Assembly: GCF_001028175.1 (NCBI RefSeq)
Contig: NZ_AEJF01000041.1
Span: 23,905-87,904 of the forward strand
Source of the DNA: Caballeronia mineralivorans PML1(12)
GTDB taxonomy: Bacteria > Pseudomonadota > Gammaproteobacteria > Burkholderiales > Burkholderiaceae
Direction of reading: 5' to 3'
Length of the DNA: 64,000 bases
The position numbers and the translations under genes were made by a program. The notes under the pieces are model-generated. The model made no database searches. It worked only from the letters and a program-made list of their open reading frames with translations, and was not told the DNA's origin. How positions within the stretch are numbered: the first letter of the stretch is position 1; each line of letters opens with the position of its first letter. Shown in pieces: positions 8,319 through 17,229 of the stretch.

Positions 8319-9830
8319 ATGAGAAAAGCAGAGCAATCCAGCTGCGTCAGCATCGCGAGTCGCATCAAGCGTGGGCTGTCGACGTCCGTTGCAGTCGCTT
8401 CGTGCGGTGTGCTCGTCGCCGGAATCATGATGGGTTTATGCTGCGTAGTCCTGTATCAGAGCCGCCAGGATGCGCTGGATCATACCCGCGACACCTTGCG
8501 CGATATCGCCGTCATTGCCCAGCGTGATATTGAGCGCAATCTCGAACTGTATGAACTGTCGCTGCAAGCCGTGGTAGATGGGCTTCAACAACCGGACGTG
8601 ATGATCTTGCCGCCGCATTTGCGCCGGGAGGTACTCTTCGACCGCGCGGCCAGCGCGAAATATCTCGGGTCGATGCTGGTCATGGACGAGCTCGGAAACG
8701 TCGTCATCGATTCCAGCAGCGACACGCCGAGAGCCGGGAATTTCAGCGACCGCGAGTATTTCAAAGTCCAACGCGACAACCCCAATGCGGGTCTCTATAT
8801 AAGCGATCCTTACCTGTCCCGCCTGCGAAACAGCGCACCGAGCATCGGCCTGAGCAGACGGCTTTCTCACCGGGACGGATCGTTTGCGGGGATCGTGTTA
8901 TTGGCGGTGAATATTGCCTACTTCCATGACTTGTTTGCGGGCTTGACGCTGGGGCCGCATGGATCGCTGTCGCTGATCGGAAAAGATGGCGCCATGCTGA
9001 TGCGGCAGCCTTACGATCCCAGCGTGATCGGACGAAACATCAAGAACGCCGCCACCTTCCGGCGGTTTATGTCAGCACCAGAGGGGAGCTTTAGCGAAAC
9101 GGCGTCAATCGATGGCGTGCGCCGGCTGTATTGGTTCGCCAACTTCCCGCGCGCTCCGCTGATCATCATGGCCGCAGCGTCCGAGGAAGATATCTACGCG
9201 CCATGGCGGCGCCGCGCCTTGACGATCGGGTCGCTGATGGCCATGTTCGGCGCGGCGTTCATCGCGCTGTCCGTCATGCTCGGCATGCAACTGCGGCGGC
9301 GCATGCGGGCGGAGTCGGAGCTGCAGATGCTGGCGAGAACCGACGGCCTTACCGGGTTGAATAATCGTCGCAGTCTGGGCGAGATTCTTGATCAGGAGTG
9401 GCGTCGCGCCAAACGCTCGCAAAGTGTCCTGTCGCTGTTGTTCGTCGATATCGATCGATTCAAGGGCTACAACGACACCTACGGTCACCAGGCCGGTGAC
9501 GACACCCTGGCAGCCGTCGCACGATGCATCGCCGACAACATCCGGCGGCCGGCCGACAGTGCCGCCCGATATGGCGGGGAGGAGTTCATTGTGGTCCTGC
9601 CGGATACGTCGGCGGCGGGCGCCTCGCTGATCGCCGAAAAGATCCGGTCCGCCATCTGCGCATGCCGGATCGAGCACGCGGGCAGCGAATTTGGATGCGT
9701 GACCGCAAGTATTGGCGCGGTGAGCCGTGAGCCGCAAATCGACGACGATGTGACGACGGTGATCAAAGCTGCCGACGAAGCCTTGTACAACGCGAAGGCG
9801 ACTGGACGGAACAAGGTATCGACTGCTTAA
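8319..9830 (+). CDS. Membrane-bound diguanylate cyclase (dCache-like sensor + GGDEF)
   Basis: This 503-residue protein has TM1 at about residues 24-46, a periplasmic Cache/PDC-like sensor at about 47-290 (FSDREYFKVQRDN, LSRRLSHRDGSFAGIVLLAVN), TM2 at about 300-325 and a GGDEF domain at about 335-500. The active-site motif is GGEEF at about 419-423. An RxxD inhibitory site (RPAD) lies exactly five residues upstream, so it should be an active cyclase making c-di-GMP with product inhibition. No EAL domain is present. The ribosome binding site is weak, so a slightly different start is possible. The signal sensed is unknown. Confidence 0.93.
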   Translation: MRKAEQSSCVSIASRIKRGLSTSVAVASCGVLVAGIMMGLCCVVLYQSRQDALDHTRDTLRDIAVIAQRDIERNLELYELSLQAVVDGLQQPDVMILPPHLRREVLFDRAASAKYLGSMLVMDELGNVVIDSSSDTPRAGNFSDREYFKVQRDNPNAGLYISDPYLSRLRNSAPSIGLSRRLSHRDGSFAGIVLLAVNIAYFHDLFAGLTLGPHGSLSLIGKDGAMLMRQPYDPSVIGRNIKNAATFRRFMSAPEGSFSETASIDGVRRLYWFANFPRAPLIIMAAASEEDIYAPWRRRALTIGSLMAMFGAAFIALSVMLGMQLRRRMRAESELQMLARTDGLTGLNNRRSLGEILDQEWRRAKRSQSVLSLLFVDIDRFKGYNDTYGHQAGDDTLAAVARCIADNIRRPADSAARYGGEEFIVVLPDTSAAGASLIAEKIRSAICACRIEHAGSEFGCVTASIGAVSREPQIDDDVTTVIKAADEALYNAKATGRNKVSTA

Positions 9831-10175
9831 GAGGCGGTGCGCCCGATCAGGGCCTCAGTCTCGTCCCTTCGCCCGCGCATCGGGGCGCAGCAAACACTGA
9901 AGCCAAGCGCCAGACTTCCCTCGCTTGCGCGCCTCCGTAGCACGCGCCACATCAAACCAGCAAAGGGTGGTGGCCGCAAACCAACTGATCGAACCAAACC
10001 GTTGCGGGCGCGCCGACACTTCCGGCCCGCTGCGCGTGCGCGTGCGCGCCAACTCCTTATCCGACGGGCTTCAGCGTGCGCTGGCATGGACGATGCCTTA
10101 GAAAGGTCTCCCACACCGCAACAACCGCCCGACCGCGGCAGTCTTCGGTTCGATACCGCGCTTGAGGAGACCACC
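9831..10175. other. Intergenic region upstream of the TPR protein
   Basis: This 345-bp gap is high in G+C and is crossed by long frames on both strands, none with a ribosome binding site or recognisable product. GAGGAGA near 10164 is the ribosome binding site of the next gene. I see nothing else in it. Confidence 0.4.
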
Positions 10176-11870
10176 ATGAACCCGTTCGAACGTCCGCCCA
10201 TGTGCTGGCTTCTGTCGGCGCTCAAGTTTATCTGCCGACGCCTGCTATATGTCGGCATTGTCATTCCCGTGATCGCCGTCGGCGCTTTCTTCCTGATTCC
10301 GCGTGTGATGCAGTGGTGTGGCCCATTGTTCGATCCAATGACGATTGTCGAACCGATCCAGATCCCGGATTCGTTCAAGGACCGTGGGTACACCGAAGCG
10401 ATGCTGCAGCACGTGCTGGTGGACACGCTCAGCGAGCTTCGAGAAAAAGCGCAAGGCGTCACACCCGCGACGGATACGGAGCGAGTACTGACGGAATTCA
10501 AGCTGCCCGATTTTTCCGTGCCGGGCACCGGTCTTTCCGTGCGCCCGCTGATCGAATTCACGCGGACGCTTCTGAAACGTGATTCGTCTGTCTACGGCAG
10601 CGTGATTGGATCGCCGGATCGCTTTACCGTCGTTTTATCGCTGCGCGATCCGGACGGTCATATCGTTTCCCTGAACGAAGATGGCGCATCCGAAAGGGCG
10701 TCGCGAAGCAAGGCGCGTATCAAGGAGGAGCCAAGCGCGGCCAACGAAGCGGCAACGCTCAGGAACGCGCTGAAACAGGCGGCGATCGCGATCCTTAAGC
10801 ATCAAAGTCCTTTGCTCCACGCGGAATACGTCACCGCCGCAGAACAGGATCGCTGCCTCGACCGCAAGGCAACGTGCGACTTCCATATTGCGCGTGAACT
10901 TTTCGAGGCCCTGGCCGCGGGTGCTGGCGCCAAGAATGATCACGAGCACGAGAAGAATGCCCCTTGGGCGTTGCTCGCGCTATCGAAGCTCGATACTTAT
11001 GCAGGCAAATTCGATGACACCGTCAGGCACGCGCGCCGCATCGTCGAAGAAGGTGACAGCAAGCGAGAATGGCGTGGTGCACAGAAGTGGGCGTACTACA
11101 ACTGGGGTGTCGCGCTGAACGACATGGGTTGCTATCAGCGAGCTTCCGAAGTGCTGGATAAAGCGGCCCGCGAGATGGGTGACTATGCGCCTGCCCACAA
11201 TGCCCTTGCACGCGCCTATCTGGCGTTGGCGCAGGCCGGCAACACGGTCAGCAAAGAAACGATGCCGCCAAACGGCTACAGGACGGCAGCACTGGAGCAT
11301 CTCAAGACGGCGATTGATTTGAACCCGGGCTACCCGGAGGCCTACGTGAACCGCGGCGATGCTCTACGCCTGCCCGTTTCGGCGTCGGAGGTGTACCTGA
11401 TGGAGTTGCATCCGGGGTCGATCGAACAGATGGAGGCCGGCGCGCGCGAGGCGTACCGGACCGCTGTCGCGCTAGACGTCGAGTCAGCGAGCCGCGCATA
11501 CCAGCGACTGGCCGCGTTGCAAGACGAAAAGTATGTCAGCGACAGGATGACGAAAGCACGTCCCCAATGCCGGCCAGGCATGGCGCGATCGCTGCTCGAA
11601 TCGTGGGGCTGCAGCGACGCTCCCGCACCGCCTGTGACTACCCGCAAGGGCGCAATCCGGCAGGCGGCTCTGTCGGTCGGAGACGAACAGGCGCGCATGT
11701 GCAGCAGACCGGAACTCGCTCTTCCTGGTAGCGCAACGGGCAACCTCCCTAACAGCGACGGCGCGAGGATCGTGGCAACGAAGTCGGGCGCTGCACTGCT
11801 GCCCAGATCCACTGAAAGGCCTTCGCCCGGCGCTATCCGCAAGATTGCCTCGGGGCAGGGAATAGGCTGA
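10176..11870 (+). CDS. Inner-membrane protein with TPR repeats, unknown function
   Basis: Starting at the ATG at 10176 (GAGGAGA upstream), the product is 564 residues. It begins with one hydrophobic segment at about residues 22-42 (RRLLYVGIVIPVIAVGAFFLIP), then a domain rich in charged residues, then TPR-like helices at about 265-450 (AQKWAYYNWGVALNDMG, YAPAHNALARAYLALAQ, AALEHLKTAIDLNPGYPEAY). The last 100 residues are low in structure and rich in Pro, Ser and Arg; they do not look like a TPR continuation and might reflect a lost stop or a linker. The protein probably forms a scaffold anchored to the membrane. I do not recognise a named family. A start at 9837 is open but unsupported. Confidence 0.6.
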   Translation: MNPFERPPMCWLLSALKFICRRLLYVGIVIPVIAVGAFFLIPRVMQWCGPLFDPMTIVEPIQIPDSFKDRGYTEAMLQHVLVDTLSELREKAQGVTPATDTERVLTEFKLPDFSVPGTGLSVRPLIEFTRTLLKRDSSVYGSVIGSPDRFTVVLSLRDPDGHIVSLNEDGASERASRSKARIKEEPSAANEAATLRNALKQAAIAILKHQSPLLHAEYVTAAEQDRCLDRKATCDFHIARELFEALAAGAGAKNDHEHEKNAPWALLALSKLDTYAGKFDDTVRHARRIVEEGDSKREWRGAQKWAYYNWGVALNDMGCYQRASEVLDKAAREMGDYAPAHNALARAYLALAQAGNTVSKETMPPNGYRTAALEHLKTAIDLNPGYPEAYVNRGDALRLPVSASEVYLMELHPGSIEQMEAGAREAYRTAVALDVESASRAYQRLAALQDEKYVSDRMTKARPQCRPGMARSLLESWGCSDAPAPPVTTRKGAIRQAALSVGDEQARMCSRPELALPGSATGNLPNSDGARIVATKSGAALLPRSTERPSPGAIRKIASGQGIG

Positions 11871-12048
11871 ACACCAGCGATCGGATTCACGCGGACCGAC
11901 GCGCTATCGGTCATCCAGCAAACAACTGAACCCGTGTTCGAGTCGCGGTGGCCTATGGCGTCGAGCAGGCAGATAGACGATGCAACCCGTCAGCGTATTT
12001 TCGCCGCTGGCGCTATGCTACCGGTTCTGCCTAATCGAGGACCATCTC

Positions 12049-12762
12049 ATGACACAGTCGCAAGGATCCATGATCACCTTTCGCCGCCCTGACGGGCAGG
12101 ATATCCAGGGTTACTTGGCCAAGCCGCAGAAACTCGAGGGCGCGCCCGCCATCGTCGTGATTCAGGAGTGGTGGGGTTTGAACGACCAGATTCGCGGCGT
12201 GGCGGACCGGCTCGCGCAATCCGGTTATCTGGCGTTGGTGCCCGATCTTTTTCGCGGGAAATCGACCGTGGAAGAGGCAGAGGCAAACCACCTGCTGAGC
12301 GCGCTCGACTTCGGCGACGCCGCAGGCCAGGATGTTCGTGGCGCCGTACTGTATTTGAAAGAGCATTCAGAACGGGTCGCTGTGACCGGCTTTTGCATGG
12401 GCGGCGCGCTCACGCTGCTGGCGCTGTCTAATATCCCGGAGGTGTCGGCCGGTGTGGTGTGGTACGGCTTCCCGCCGCTCGAATACATCGATGCATCGAA
12501 GATCAAGGCTCCCGTACTGGGACACTGGGCCACGCAAGACGCTTTCTTTCCCACCGAAACGGTCGAAGCATTGGAAACCAAGTTGACCGATGCCAAAGTG
12601 GACGTGGAGTTTCATCACTACCTGGCGCACCATGCGTTCGCCAACGAGACCGCAGTCGGGCCGGGCCGTATCTCCAGGACCCAGTTCGATCCGGCCTGGT
12701 CACAGTTGGCCTGGGACCGCACGCTGACCTTTCTCGGCCGCACGATGTGGCCGCAGAAGTAG
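12049..12762 (+). CDS. Dienelactone hydrolase family protein
   Basis: This 237-residue alpha/beta hydrolase has the dienelactone hydrolase core, including VIQEWWGLNDQIRGVADRLA and the cysteine nucleophile elbow GFCMGG (Cys at about 116). The acid residue is probably in HWATQDAFFP and the histidine in HHYLAHHAFANE. Family members open dienelactones in chlorocatechol degradation, but many chromosomal homologues have other ester or lactone substrates. GAGG lies about nine bases upstream of the ATG. It stands alone; no ortho-cleavage genes surround it, so its exact role is open. Confidence 0.9.
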   Translation: MTQSQGSMITFRRPDGQDIQGYLAKPQKLEGAPAIVVIQEWWGLNDQIRGVADRLAQSGYLALVPDLFRGKSTVEEAEANHLLSALDFGDAAGQDVRGAVLYLKEHSERVAVTGFCMGGALTLLALSNIPEVSAGVVWYGFPPLEYIDASKIKAPVLGHWATQDAFFPTETVEALETKLTDAKVDVEFHHYLAHHAFANETAVGPGRISRTQFDPAWSQLAWDRTLTFLGRTMWPQK

Positions 12763-12775
12763 CCTCGTGGTGAAG

Positions 12776-12805
12776 ACGCCAGCGGTGCGTGCGCCGCGCT
12801 GGCGT
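12776..12805. terminator. Bidirectional terminator-like hairpin
   Basis: ACGCCAGCG (12776-12784) and CGCTGGCGT (12797-12805) form a perfect 9-bp stem with a 12-base loop, followed by GTTCTGTTC on the + strand. It lies between the convergent dienelactone hydrolase and DUF3237 genes and probably ends both transcripts. Confidence 0.6.
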
Positions 12806-12812
12806 GTTCTGT

Positions 12813-13307
12813 TCACAAGACTTCAAACACGCTGTAGACCGGCCCATACGAGAACCGATGGCCGGTACCCACAGCGATGATCCGGTTCAGCCACTCATAC
12901 TTTCCGGCAGGCGCTTCGAAGATCGGGGTGATGCGGAAGTAGTAGCTTGCCGGGTCGACTTCCTCGCCTTTTTCCAGTCGCTGTATGACATCGGCAGGAC
13001 CGTGACGCACGCCCCGATAAGCCATCGTGATGTTCACGCCGTCGCCGGTTTGCAGGATCAGGCGCACGTCAAGCGTGGTGCTGGCGTCGCTGCGCACGGT
13101 TTGCCAGTCGCTGCCGCCGTCCAGCACCTTGCCTGACAGGCGCTCGCCGGCGAACGTTCCTGACGGCACGATTCCTATCCGGCGAAATGGCCCAGGCGTC
13201 TCTCCGACAATGACAATCGGCTTGACGTCGAGGCGCATGACGAACAGGGGTTGTGTTTGCACGCTCTTGAGCGGTGCGGGGAGGTCATCGAAGAGTGGAG
13301 TAGACAT
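12813..13307 (-). CDS. DUF3237 domain protein
   Basis: This protein is 164 residues from the ATG at 13307 (MSTPLFDDLPAPLKSVQTQPLF); an in-frame start at 13349 would add 14 residues. It carries the DUF3237 pattern: PLFVMRLDVKP, GPFRRIGIVPSGTFAGERLSGKVLDGGSDW, LDVRLILQTGDGVNITMAYRGVRHG, and a C-terminal YEWLNRIIAVGTGHR. The family forms a beta-barrel and its enzymatic role is not known, although members recur in catabolic clusters. Here it is the last gene of a leftward cluster with NIPSNAP, SDR and GST genes. Confidence 0.87.
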   Translation of the reverse strand: MSTPLFDDLPAPLKSVQTQPLFVMRLDVKPIVIVGETPGPFRRIGIVPSGTFAGERLSGKVLDGGSDWQTVRSDASTTLDVRLILQTGDGVNITMAYRGVRHGPADVIQRLEKGEEVDPASYYFRITPIFEAPAGKYEWLNRIIAVGTGHRFSYGPVYSVFEVL

Positions 13308-13444
13308 TACGTTCACCATCGCGGTTAATCGCATGGGCGTCAGTTCCATGCGGTGATTCAGGGCTCACCCGGACCAAGCAACGTGCCCGGCCGAGTGAGA
13401 TGAAATGGCCGTTGTGACGAAGCGCTTGCCGTTGTACGTTCGCG

Positions 13445-13765
13445 TCACTGCAGCGGCGAGAAGTCCATCGGCCGCATGATTCGCGACTCCATGCGGACGA
13501 AAATGTCCAACGCTTTCACCTTGCTGCCGAACGCCTGCCAGCGAGGATCGGCAGCCATCCTGTCGCGGCGCTCAAGGCGATCGTCAAGGCTCTTGTAAGC
13601 CCAGATATGAACGATCTGACTGATATCCCCAATTTCAGTCGTGAAGAAGCCGATCAGTTCGCCCAGATATTCCTGCTGAATCGGCAGGGCCTCGGTCTTG
13701 TATAACGCGAGCCATTCGGCGGCGCGCAGCGGCTTGAAGGTATAAGTTCGGATTTCGTAGAGCAT
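13445..13765 (-). CDS. NIPSNAP-family protein
   Basis: This 106-residue protein is a ferredoxin-like dimeric alpha/beta-barrel of the NIPSNAP type: MLYEIRTYTFKPLRAAEWLALY, LGELIGFFTTEIGDISQIVHIWAYKSLDDRLERRDRMAADPRW. Bacterial members often sit in degradation clusters and may act as small isomerases, lyases or substrate-binding proteins; none of this is fixed for this branch. It lies 29 bp downstream of the SDR gene, in the same direction. Confidence 0.85.
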   Translation of the reverse strand: MLYEIRTYTFKPLRAAEWLALYKTEALPIQQEYLGELIGFFTTEIGDISQIVHIWAYKSLDDRLERRDRMAADPRWQAFGSKVKALDIFVRMESRIMRPMDFSPLQ

Positions 13766-13794
13766 CGGGTGTCTCCAAGGTTCTATGAAAGGGG

Positions 13795-14544
13795 TTACGA
13801 AGCGGTTCTTCCGCCATTGACCCTGAGGACCTCGCCGGTCATGAAGCTCGACTTGTCGGACGAAACGAACAGGATCGCGTCGGCCATTTCCTCCGGCGTT
13901 CCGGCTCGTTTAAGCGGGACGCCCGCAAGAAAGGCCGCCTTGCGTTCGGCGTTTACCGTCAGCCGGTCGAGCATAGGGGTTTGCACAGGACCGGGCGCAA
14001 CGGCGTTGACGCGCACGCCGAACGCTGCCGCTTCGAGCGCTGCGGACTTGGTCAGTCCCTCTACCGCGTGCTTGCTGGCGACGTAGATCGACGCGCCTGC
14101 TGCGCCGCGCGCGCCCATTGTCGACGAGATGTTGACGATGCTGCCGCTGCCTTGCGCCGACATCACGCGCAGTTCGTGTTTCATGCCGAGCAGCGTGCCG
14201 AGCACGTTGGTGTCGAAGACGGCGGCGTACCGTTCGGGAGTCTGTTCCATGACGGGTACCGATTCACCTTCTGCGCCGGCGGAATTGACCGCCACGTCCA
14301 GTCGCCCGAAGCGGGCCACGGTGCCATCGACGAGATTGCGAACGTCGTCTTCGAAGCGGACATCTGCCTGAATGAATTCAGCTTCCGCGCCGAGCGCGGT
14401 GAGCTCCGCGGCGAGTTTCCGACCCTCTTCAGCCCGGCGCCCCGACACGACAATACGTGCGTTCTCGCGGGCGAATGCAAGGGCAGCCGCGCGGCCAATG
14501 CCGGTCAGTGCGCCGGTGATGAGTACAACAGGTTTGCTGATCAT
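13795..14544 (-). CDS. Short-chain dehydrogenase/reductase
   Basis: This 249-residue classical SDR has TGALTGIGRA at the N-terminus, NSAGAEG near residue 85, the catalytic Ser (NISSTMG) and Tyr-Lys (YVASKHAVEG), and the C-terminal MTGEVLRVNGGRTAS typical of the glucose 1-dehydrogenase or 3-oxoacyl-reductase-like group. It is NAD(P)-dependent and cytoplasmic. The substrate is unknown. It is one of two SDRs in the leftward cluster, with the GST gene between them, which suggests oxidation steps flanking a glutathione-dependent step. Confidence 0.88.
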   Translation of the reverse strand: MISKPVVLITGALTGIGRAAALAFARENARIVVSGRRAEEGRKLAAELTALGAEAEFIQADVRFEDDVRNLVDGTVARFGRLDVAVNSAGAEGESVPVMEQTPERYAAVFDTNVLGTLLGMKHELRVMSAQGSGSIVNISSTMGARGAAGASIYVASKHAVEGLTKSAALEAAAFGVRVNAVAPGPVQTPMLDRLTVNAERKAAFLAGVPLKRAGTPEEMADAILFVSSDKSSFMTGEVLRVNGGRTAS

Positions 14545-14639
14545 TTCGATTCCTTGATTGAACAGTGCAGCGGCGAAGCAAATCTCCGCAGTTGATGAAA
14601 TCCGGGTAAGTTTTTCGTTGCGGCTACGTCATCAATACG

Positions 14640-15287
14640 TCATGCAGCGGCGCTCGGCCGGACCGATACTTCGTCATACCATCGCTGAAATGCGGTGTGT
14701 TCCGCTGGAATGGGCATCTTCAGCGCGTTGGCCGCGAAGTCGACCGTGACGAGCGTCGTGATATCCGCTGCGGAGAATTCATCGCCCGCGACGTACCGCA
14801 CCGTCTCCAATCGCTCGTTGAAGTCCGCGAAAAAGTTGGCGACGCGTTGTTTGCTTCGCTCGACCAGTTCGACAATCTGGTCATAAGCGTGCGGACCAGA
14901 CAGCGCACGGCCTTTCAGTCCGGGGACCGCGTTGCGCACGCCTTCCATTACCGGTGCGAAGCCGTCCAGTTCTGCGCGGCGTTCCCACATCGCGACGAGC
15001 GCCTTCGACGTCGCCGTCGTGCCCAACAAGGGTGTCTGCGGATACGCTTCTTCCAGATAACGCCAGATCGCAAGCACTTCTGTGATGACGGGGCCGTCGG
15101 CCAATGCCAAAGCCGGCACCTGGCTACGCGGATTGACGGCGCGGTAGGCGTCGGAGAACTGTTCTTTGGCGCCCAGGTCGACAGGCTTCATCGGGATATC
15201 GATTCCCTTCTCCGCGATGAAGAAACGCACGCGCCGCGAGTTGGGGGAGCCTTTGGATTCGTACAGTACGGGTGTGTCGGTTGCCAT
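14640..15287 (-). CDS. Glutathione S-transferase family protein
   Basis: The 215-residue product from the ATG at 15287 (MATDTPVLYESKGSPNSRRVRFFIAEKG) has a thioredoxin-like N-terminal domain with a Ser/Pro/Asn active-site region near residue 13, the cis-Pro segment VPAL, and an ETEV-like glutathione-binding stretch (GPVITEVLAIWRYLEEAYP). The all-helical C-terminal domain starts at about residue 90. An in-frame start at 15335 would add 16 residues. The context with SDRs and a hydrolase resembles glutathione-dependent ether- or ring-cleavage clusters, but no specific activity is shown. Confidence 0.85.
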   Translation of the reverse strand: MATDTPVLYESKGSPNSRRVRFFIAEKGIDIPMKPVDLGAKEQFSDAYRAVNPRSQVPALALADGPVITEVLAIWRYLEEAYPQTPLLGTTATSKALVAMWERRAELDGFAPVMEGVRNAVPGLKGRALSGPHAYDQIVELVERSKQRVANFFADFNERLETVRYVAGDEFSAADITTLVTVDFAANALKMPIPAEHTAFQRWYDEVSVRPSAAA

Positions 15288-15378
15288 TTCGAATCTTCCT
15301 TTGGATGCTGTATTTAAATGTGGATACCTAATCAATAGGGTCTATCACGGATACTTAAAATACTTGAATTCGTCCGGC

Positions 15379-16125
15379 TTAGAGTTTCGAGCCGCCGTCT
15401 ACATGCAGCGTTTCCCCGGTGATCCAGCGCGCTGCATCCGATGCGAGAAACGCGACCGCACCGCCGATGTCATCGGGTTGTGCAACGCGTTTCAACGCCT
15501 GCATGCCGAGCGTGGCCTCGCGTCCCGCGTCGGTCTTCGCGAAGCTCGCCATGCCGGTTTCAACGACACCGGGCGCGACCGCATTCACCCGGATGCCGCG
15601 TTCGCCGAGCGCGGAAGCGAAATGCTTGACGAGCGTATCGACCGCGCCCTTGGTAGCCGCGTATGCCGGTAGCGTGCCCACCGCGGCACGTGCCGCGAGA
15701 GAAGATAGTAGAACAACGCTGCTTCCTTTGCACATCACAGGCAGCAACTGCTGCACGAGGAAATAGGGCGCGCGTACGTTCACGGCGAACATGGCGTCGA
15801 AATCTTCAATGGTCGTTTCCTCGATGCTCGCCGACTTTGAAATGCCGGCGTTCGCCACCAGAATGTCCAGTCGATGGCCCACTACAGCGCGCACGCGCTT
15901 GGCAAGCATATGCGGACCGTCTGCATCGCGTAGATTCGCAGCGACTTTCTGGGCGTTGCCGCCGGCCGCGCGAATCTCGGCAACGACAGCGTCCGCTTCC
16001 TTTTCGCCCCTGCTGTAGTGCACCAGCACCTGCGCGCCTTGCTTCGCGAGTGCGAGCGCGCTGGCGCGGCCGATGCCCCGTGAAGCCCCTGTGACGAGAG
16101 CGGTCTTTCCGGAGAGGCTGGTCAT
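15379..16125 (-). CDS. Short-chain dehydrogenase/reductase (FabG-like)
   Basis: This 248-residue SDR has TGASRGIGRASALALAKQGA, NAGISKSA, LLSSLAAR and the catalytic YAATKGAVD, and ends with ITGETLHVDGGSKL. It resembles 3-oxoacyl-ACP reductase-like SDRs of secondary catabolism, using NAD(P)H. It is the fifth gene of the cluster counted from the distal end, 59 bp downstream of the hydrolase gene. It is distinct in sequence from the SDR at 13795. Confidence 0.88.
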   Translation of the reverse strand: MTSLSGKTALVTGASRGIGRASALALAKQGAQVLVHYSRGEKEADAVVAEIRAAGGNAQKVAANLRDADGPHMLAKRVRAVVGHRLDILVANAGISKSASIEETTIEDFDAMFAVNVRAPYFLVQQLLPVMCKGSSVVLLSSLAARAAVGTLPAYAATKGAVDTLVKHFASALGERGIRVNAVAPGVVETGMASFAKTDAGREATLGMQALKRVAQPDDIGGAVAFLASDAARWITGETLHVDGGSKL

Positions 16126-16184
16126 GACGAGACTCCAGTAAGTTCAATGAAAACGAATCGACGATTCAGAGCGTGAGCATTCGC

Positions 16185-17048
16185 TCAGGCGCGTTCGCCA
16201 CTTTCGGACAGGAACTGCGCGACGTGCGTCACGAAGCGCTCGGGATACTGGTACAACGAGCCGTGGTTCGCATCGGGGTAAATGATCAACTGCGCGTTTG
16301 GAATGTTCTGCTGCAGGATCCACGAGTTGATCGAGTAGATGATCACGTCGTTATCGCCGTTGATCACGAGCGTGGGCTGAGCGAGCGCCTTCAGGTAATC
16401 GAAAGGGCTCTCGCGCGGCGCGCCCCATTTGGCGAGCGCGGCGAGTTGCGCCGGTGCGACCTTGTCGTTGGCTTCGGGATCCCGGTCTTCAGTGCGTAAG
16501 CGGAAGCGCTGCAGAAATTTGCGGCCTGCCGTCTGGCTCGCCTCCGACGGCGAGAAATGCACGCGCAGCCACAGATGATCCGGCTCTTCGTAAGCCGCGC
16601 CGAAAATATCCTGTGCCTCGGGCGTCAGCGATTGCATGCCTTCGCCGCTGCGCGGGCCGGTGCCGACCAGGATCAGGCGGCGCACGAGTTGCGGTTCCGC
16701 GAGCGCCAGTTGCTGCGCGATCAGGCCACCCATCGAAAAACCGAGCACGTCGACTTGCGTGAGACCCAGCGCCTTGATGAAAGCCGCGGCGTTGGCGGCC
16801 ATCTCTTCAATCGATTGCGGTACTTCGCCGGAGGTGCCGGAGATGCCGGCGTTGTTGAACAGGATCACTTCGCGATCCTGGGCAAGGCCATCGGTGACGG
16901 CCGGGTCCCAGTGATCCATCGTGCCGGTGAAGTGGATGTTGAACACGAGCGGCACGCCGCCCGCCGTGCCGAAGCGCCGGTAGGCGAAGCGGATGCCGTT
17001 TGCATCGACGAATCGGGTTGGGGCGGTCTGATGTGTATGGCCAGTCAT
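16185..17048 (-). CDS. Alpha/beta hydrolase
   Basis: This 287-residue protein starts at the ATG at 17048 (GGAGAA upstream) and has VFNIHFTGTMDHWDPAVTDGLAQD, oxyanion and nucleophile elbow GFSMGG with Ser near residue 100, an acid in NGDNDVI and the catalytic His in DANHGSLYQYP. It is most similar in pattern to haloperoxidase/lactonase-like hydrolases. It is first in the leftward cluster and its promoter lies opposite the LysR gene. The substrate is unknown; it may hydrolyse an ester or lactone made or consumed by the SDRs. Confidence 0.88.
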   Translation of the reverse strand: MTGHTHQTAPTRFVDANGIRFAYRRFGTAGGVPLVFNIHFTGTMDHWDPAVTDGLAQDREVILFNNAGISGTSGEVPQSIEEMAANAAAFIKALGLTQVDVLGFSMGGLIAQQLALAEPQLVRRLILVGTGPRSGEGMQSLTPEAQDIFGAAYEEPDHLWLRVHFSPSEASQTAGRKFLQRFRLRTEDRDPEANDKVAPAQLAALAKWGAPRESPFDYLKALAQPTLVINGDNDVIIYSINSWILQQNIPNAQLIIYPDANHGSLYQYPERFVTHVAQFLSESGERA

Positions 17049-17229
17049 GGCGGTTCTCCGATATAGATGAAAGGCATGGAGCGAGACAAATTCCACGCCG
17101 TTACGATGGACGGGTCATCGCCGTTTCGTCGCTGCCTGATGCGTAATCTAGTGATATCTTGTGGAAAGTAAAAAGACTTTGTAGGCTGGCGGGCATGCCT
17201 GTCAGGCATGGGCAAACCAAAGAGGGTCT

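Noticed and set aside
9837..10175. N-terminal extension of the TPR protein to 9837
   Set aside because: The added 113 residues are Arg/Ala/Pro-rich and lack a ribosome binding site, while GAGGAGA stands before the ATG at 10176 and the product then begins near a membrane anchor.
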